A stretch of 9,128 nt of DNA from Azonexus sp. (GTDB taxonomy: Bacteria; Pseudomonadota; Gammaproteobacteria; Burkholderiales; Rhodocyclaceae), in assembly GCA_023150195.1 (NCBI GenBank), contig JAKLLI010000127.1, positions 1 to 9,128 on the forward strand, written 5' to 3'. Each line of letters opens with the position of its first letter. Within the stretch, counting starts at the first letter, position 1. The notes under the pieces are model-generated. The model had not been told where the DNA came from. It searched no databases and saw only the letters and a program-made list of their open reading frames with translations. This document shows positions 6,775 to 9,128 of the stretch, in pieces. A program made the position numbers and the translations under genes.

Positions 6775-6822
6775 TCGGCACGCTGGAAATCGCTTGAATA
6801 TCATAGGGTTTTGTTGAATATT
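6775..6822 (+). promoter_or_regulatory. Possible promoter region of the TolC-like gene
   Basis: The region is AT-richer than its surroundings. Two weak sigma-70-like arrangements overlap: TCGGCA (6775-6780), 18 bases, TATCAT (6799-6804); and TTGAAT (6794-6799), 17 bases, AATATT (6817-6822). Neither is a strong match, and the choice between them cannot be made by eye. The rest of the 280-base divergent region (6589-6868) holds the rpoH control elements, a small 5-bp hairpin at 6704-6718, and no convincing gene. Confidence 0.3.
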
Positions 6823-6853
6823 TTTGGTTTTTCTTGAGCTTTTGACGTTTTGA
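6794..6853 (+). repeat. Phased TTGA motifs upstream of the TolC-like gene
   Basis: TTGAATAT occurs twice (6794-6801 and 6814-6821), exactly 20 bases apart. TTGA occurs again at 6834, another 20 bases on, and then at 6842 and 6850, 8 bases apart. The 20-base spacing is close to two helical turns, so the copies would face the same side of the DNA, as in a multi-site operator. TTGA is short and the region is AT-rich, so chance is a serious alternative. Confidence 0.4.
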
Positions 6854-6868
6854 GATGCTGGTGAGGGT

Positions 6869-8263
6869 GTGACCGGATTGACTGATTTCACAAAGACTAA
6901 GCGTAGGGCTGGGCTTTTACTGGCCTTGGCGCTGTTGCCGCTTGTCTCTGTGTCGGTATTCGGACAGGGAAATCCGGGTGTTGGTGCAGTGGACCGCAGC
7001 TTGCCGCAGATTCCTGTTGCAGGGGCAAGCCCCGGTAAAGTGCCGTTAGCCAAGCCCGCAGGGAGTGTCTTTGACGGGCGCGCCAGCGCTGCGCTCGATT
7101 TGATGATTCCCCGCGATATTCCTTCGCCAGAATCGCGAGTCAAGCAGACTGCTCCGCTCGATTTGACTGTGCCCCCCTTGGCCGCACTAGCGGGGGAGGA
7201 AGAATCCAAGCCGCAACCCAAATTGACCTTGGAGAAATCCGCAAGAATTGAACGCTTGCGCAAAATTCTCGGGGCAGATGCCTTGTTGCTTCCCCCTCCA
7301 CCGAAAAAAGGCACAGTGTTTTCGGCAAAATTGGTCGATCGTTTGGGGATTGAGGGGGCGGCTGCAGCATCCATTGCACAGAATTACCAACTGGCTGCCG
7401 CAGAGTCACGGCAAGCCTACGCCGAAGCCATGGTAGGGGTTGCGCGTGGTGCGCTCCTGCCGCAGGTTAAATTGACGATGAAAACGGGCAAGGAGTCGAC
7501 GACGCCGGCTGGCGATACGTATAAATATTGCAAGGACGAAAACGGTTGCCGGCCTGCGGGTGAAGATGCGAATGGCGATCCTTTACCGGTGAAGTACGCT
7601 TTCGGTGAGCGGGTGCCGGCCTCCAGTATCGTCAACGGAGGGATTTCGTCCGATCAATTGACCGATGAGTCGTTTGCTTACGATTCCGTGACACTGAGTC
7701 GCCGCGAACGGATGCTGACCGCAACCCAAACCCTCTTTGACTATAGTGCCTGGTCGGAGCTTGCGCGGCAGAACAAGATGTTGGACTCCGCAGAGTACGG
7801 CGCCAAGGGCGCACGCTTGAAATCGGTGCTTGATGCCTCGGGTTCCTATCTCCGTCTTTTTCAGAATAGCCTGGCCTTGCGCTTTGCCGAGGATTACGAA
7901 GGAGCGTTGCAAACGCTCTATTCGCGCATTGAGGAGCGGGTGGCGGCGGGTGCGAGTTCACAAGCGGATCAGGAGCGGGTCAAAGGACGCCGGGTCAATG
8001 CACGGTCGACGGTGCTGGATGCAAAAAATGCGCTTGAGGTGGAGTTGACCGGTTTTCAGAAAATCACCGGTTTTCGGCCGCGTAACCTGATGTTGCCGCC
8101 GGACTGGATTTTGCCGGTGCCGGGCGATATCGACCATGCGGTCGAAGAGGCTTCCCAGAATAACCCGGCCCTGATGGCGGATCTGAAAGTGGCAGAGGCG
8201 GCGCTGGCAGAGATTCGGAAACGTTCATGCCCCAAGTGGCTGTCGAGTTTGCTGATTCTATAA
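6869..8263 (+). CDS. TolC-like protein, N-terminal fragment with signal peptide and long extension
   Basis: 464 residues from GTG 6869. Residues 9-34 look like a Sec signal peptide: KTKRR, then a leucine-rich core, then VSVFGQ. The start is not firm. GGTGAGG (6860-6866) is only 2 bases before the GTG, and the in-frame TTG at 6878 would have a more usable spacing. Residues 35-155 are a Pro/Ala-rich periplasmic extension not found in E. coli TolC, with a short internal repeat (LDLMIP at 77, LDLTVP at 97) and a PPPP run at 142. The first OEP repeat starts near 165: ARGALLPQV (192-200) and TQTLFDYSAW (286-295) match SPLLPQL and TQSIFDMSKW of TolC, and GFQKITG (395-401) matches the RQITG block. 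The predicted extracellular loop contains two cysteines (C221, C227) in a very acidic stretch. The last 13 residues are out of frame. Confidence 0.75.
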   Translation: MTGLTDFTKTKRRAGLLLALALLPLVSVSVFGQGNPGVGAVDRSLPQIPVAGASPGKVPLAKPAGSVFDGRASAALDLMIPRDIPSPESRVKQTAPLDLTVPPLAALAGEEESKPQPKLTLEKSARIERLRKILGADALLLPPPPKKGTVFSAKLVDRLGIEGAAAASIAQNYQLAAAESRQAYAEAMVGVARGALLPQVKLTMKTGKESTTPAGDTYKYCKDENGCRPAGEDANGDPLPVKYAFGERVPASSIVNGGISSDQLTDESFAYDSVTLSRRERMLTATQTLFDYSAWSELARQNKMLDSAEYGAKGARLKSVLDASGSYLRLFQNSLALRFAEDYEGALQTLYSRIEERVAAGASSQADQERVKGRRVNARSTVLDAKNALEVELTGFQKITGFRPRNLMLPPDWILPVPGDIDHAVEEASQNNPALMADLKVAEAALAEIRKRSCPKWLSSLLIL

Positions 8264-8871
8264 CACGTGGCACCGGGGGAACACGTGTGCCGGTGGTGAC
8301 ATCCGCGGGGCCGAATTGGGTGCTTGACGATGCGGGCGTCGCGACAACGGAGTATGACTCCGGAAGTTCGGTGGGTGAAAAGCCCAACTATGAGAAAAGG
8401 GTTCGCAGCCTGATGCTCACCATGAACTGGAGCCTGTTTTCTGGCGGCGCCGACTTTTATCAGCATCGCGCGATGGGCGAAAAGTACAACGAGGCCATGT
8501 TCCGCTTGCTGGATACCCGAAGGGAACTCGAGGAGAAGCTCCGGGCGAGCTTCGAGTCGCTTACCACGACGGCAAAGCGGACTCAGGAAATTGCCAAGGA
8601 AATGGAAGCCAACCAGCAGGTGGTTGAGAGTTTTACCGAACAGATGTTTGCCGCGAATCGTTCGCTGCTTGACGTCCTCGATGCCCACCAGAAACTTTAC
8701 CAATCGCGCCTCGACTATCTGCGTTTGCTGATCGCCGAAGCCAATCTTGCGTATGACGTGTTGTACAACATCGGTACCTTGACGGATGCGCTTAAAGTAC
8801 CGGCAGATGCTCAATCGCCGCGTGGACGGATGGGCTCGCTGGTCGGTCAGGATGTCTGGGGGAAGAAGTAA
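8227..8871 (+). CDS. TolC-like protein, C-terminal fragment (second OEP repeat)
   Basis: 214 residues from the ATG at 8227, which is an internal Met of the original protein and not a likely native start; no ribosome-binding site precedes it. It opens with MPQVAVEF, the strand after the second repeat's Leu/Met-Pro turn. MLTMNWSLFSGG corresponds to the second-repeat strand before the coiled coil (LSFSLPIYQGG in TolC). The long helical stretch ends in RSLLDVLDAHQKLYQSRLDY, the typical OEP motif (IVDVLDATTTLYNAKQEL in TolC), then LAYDVLYNIGTL, which matches the closing SALGTL block. The tail is only about 30 residues beyond this, much shorter than in E. coli TolC. The stop TAA is followed immediately by the ATG of the next gene. 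Confidence 0.75.
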   Translation: MPQVAVEFADSITRGTGGTRVPVVTSAGPNWVLDDAGVATTEYDSGSSVGEKPNYEKRVRSLMLTMNWSLFSGGADFYQHRAMGEKYNEAMFRLLDTRRELEEKLRASFESLTTTAKRTQEIAKEMEANQQVVESFTEQMFAANRSLLDVLDAHQKLYQSRLDYLRLLIAEANLAYDVLYNIGTLTDALKVPADAQSPRGRMGSLVGQDVWGKK

Positions 8872-9128
8872 ATGGCCGGTGGCGGTGGCGATGGAGAAAT
8901 GAACTATTGGCCGGGCTTTGTGGATGCTCTGGCTAATCTGGTGCTGGCGCTGGTATTCGTGGTCGTGATCTTTACCCTGGCTTTGGCCGTGATTGCGAGT
9001 CAGGTGACCAAGCGCGCGGCCGCTGCCGCAACGGCGGCCGCCAAGGCTGCAGCAGAAGCACAACTGCAAGTCGATAAGGAAAAAGAGTCGGATTTGGTCA
9101 AGGAAATTGAGGCCTTGCGCAGCGAACT
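8872..9128 (+). CDS. MotB/OmpA-like inner-membrane protein, N-terminal part (3' end outside the window)
   Basis: 85 residues are visible. A short Gly-rich N-terminus (MAGGGGDGEMNYWPGF) is followed by one transmembrane helix (about 19-42: ALANLVLALVFVVVIFTLAL). After it come an Ala-rich stretch and a charged, probably coiled-coil segment (QVDKEKESDLVKEIEALRSE). An Asp (D18) sits at the start of the helix, roughly where MotB, TolR and ExbD have their proton-conducting Asp; that equivalence is an inference. Proteins of this layout normally end in an OmpA-like peptidoglycan-binding domain, which would lie outside. The ATG directly follows the TolC-like stop (TAAATG), with GGGGGAAG about 8 bases upstream, so the genes are probably co-transcribed. 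MotB-like genes next to TolC-like ones are often found with ExbB/TolQ-like partners or adhesin secretion loci, but no partner is visible here. Assignment beyond membrane-anchored MotB-like is tentative. Confidence 0.6.
   Translation, partial: MAGGGGDGEMNYWPGFVDALANLVLALVFVVVIFTLALAVIASQVTKRAAAAATAAAKAAAEAQLQVDKEKESDLVKEIEALRSE

Larger units (their letters stand above)
6869..8871 (+). pseudogene. TolC-like outer-membrane efflux / type I secretion protein, frame broken near 8220
   Basis: Two frames together encode a TolC/OEP-family protein of about 667 residues; E. coli TolC has 493. Such proteins form trimeric channels through the outer membrane and periplasm for drug efflux or type I secretion. 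The first frame is valid to about K451 (8219-8221), and the second takes over at F-M-P-Q-V (from 8224). One extra base, for example a fourth A in the A-run at 8219, would rejoin them. In TolC the repeat that ends in Leu-Pro has eight residues between the Ile and that Pro. Here the rejoined second repeat would have five, so about 3 residues may also be lost (a 10-base deletion). This could be a true mutation or a sequence error. The MotB-like gene follows directly, so both probably belong to one operon. The export cargo cannot be deduced. Confidence 0.8.

Noticed and set aside
6655..6837. 60-codon plus-strand open frame in the rpoH/TolC-like intergenic region
   Set aside because: It would start at TTG with no ribosome-binding site, has no recognisable motif, and overlaps the likely promoter region.
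8216..8224. Programmed frameshifting at the AAA codon of the TolC-like gene
   Set aside because: The CGG-AAA-CGT context is not a known slippery heptamer, and the family has no precedent for recoding that I know of.
8056..9069. Minus-strand open frame (337 codons) opposite the TolC-like and MotB-like genes
   Set aside because: Antisense shadow. Its translation is rich in His, Arg and Gln with no motif, while the plus strand has clear family signatures.

Overview
The window looks like a chromosomal core region of a betaproteobacterium, most likely Rhodocyclales-like (Dechloromonas/Accumulibacter relatives). This rests on protein flavour, GC-rich coding sequence, the yicC-gmk-rpoZ-spoT gene order, and a CIRCE-controlled rpoH. 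The genus is an inference, not something I could test. No tRNA, rRNA, CRISPR array, insertion sequence or prophage gene is visible.

Bases 2-5689 form one dense plus-strand gene series: the 3' part of yicC (YicC-family endoribonuclease), gmk (guanylate kinase), rpoZ (RNA polymerase omega), a bifunctional (p)ppGpp synthetase/hydrolase of the SpoT/Rel type, a DadA-like D-amino-acid dehydrogenase, and a TatD-family (YjjV-like) metal-dependent hydrolase. Gaps are short, and spoT/dadA and dadA/tatD overlap by 4 bases, which suggests an operon with translational coupling. The spoT frame is broken near 2210. About 15 residues of the conserved segment between the hydrolase and synthetase domains are missing as well, so the lesion looks like a deletion rather than a single-base slip.

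A hairpin at 5691-5712 with T-rich flanks on both strands separates tatD from the convergent rpoH (sigma-32, minus strand, 5731-6588). Upstream of rpoH is a perfect CIRCE operator (9-bp arms, 9-bp spacer) that overlaps the best sigma-70-like promoter. The heat-shock sigma factor is therefore probably repressed by HrcA.

The 280-bp divergent intergenic region (6589-6868) leads to a plus-strand gene for a TolC-like outer-membrane efflux/type I secretion protein. It has a signal peptide and an unusual proline-rich N-terminal extension, and its frame is broken near 8220. It is followed with no gap by the start of a MotB/OmpA-like inner-membrane protein that runs off the right edge. This pair resembles the accessory end of a type I secretion or surface-adhesin locus, but the adhesin, ABC transporter and membrane-fusion genes are not in the window.

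I see no clearly new multi-gene system. The points most worth checking are the split SpoT, the CIRCE-promoter overlap at rpoH, the 20-bp and 8-bp phased TTGA motifs before the TolC-like gene, and the TolC-like/MotB-like pairing.
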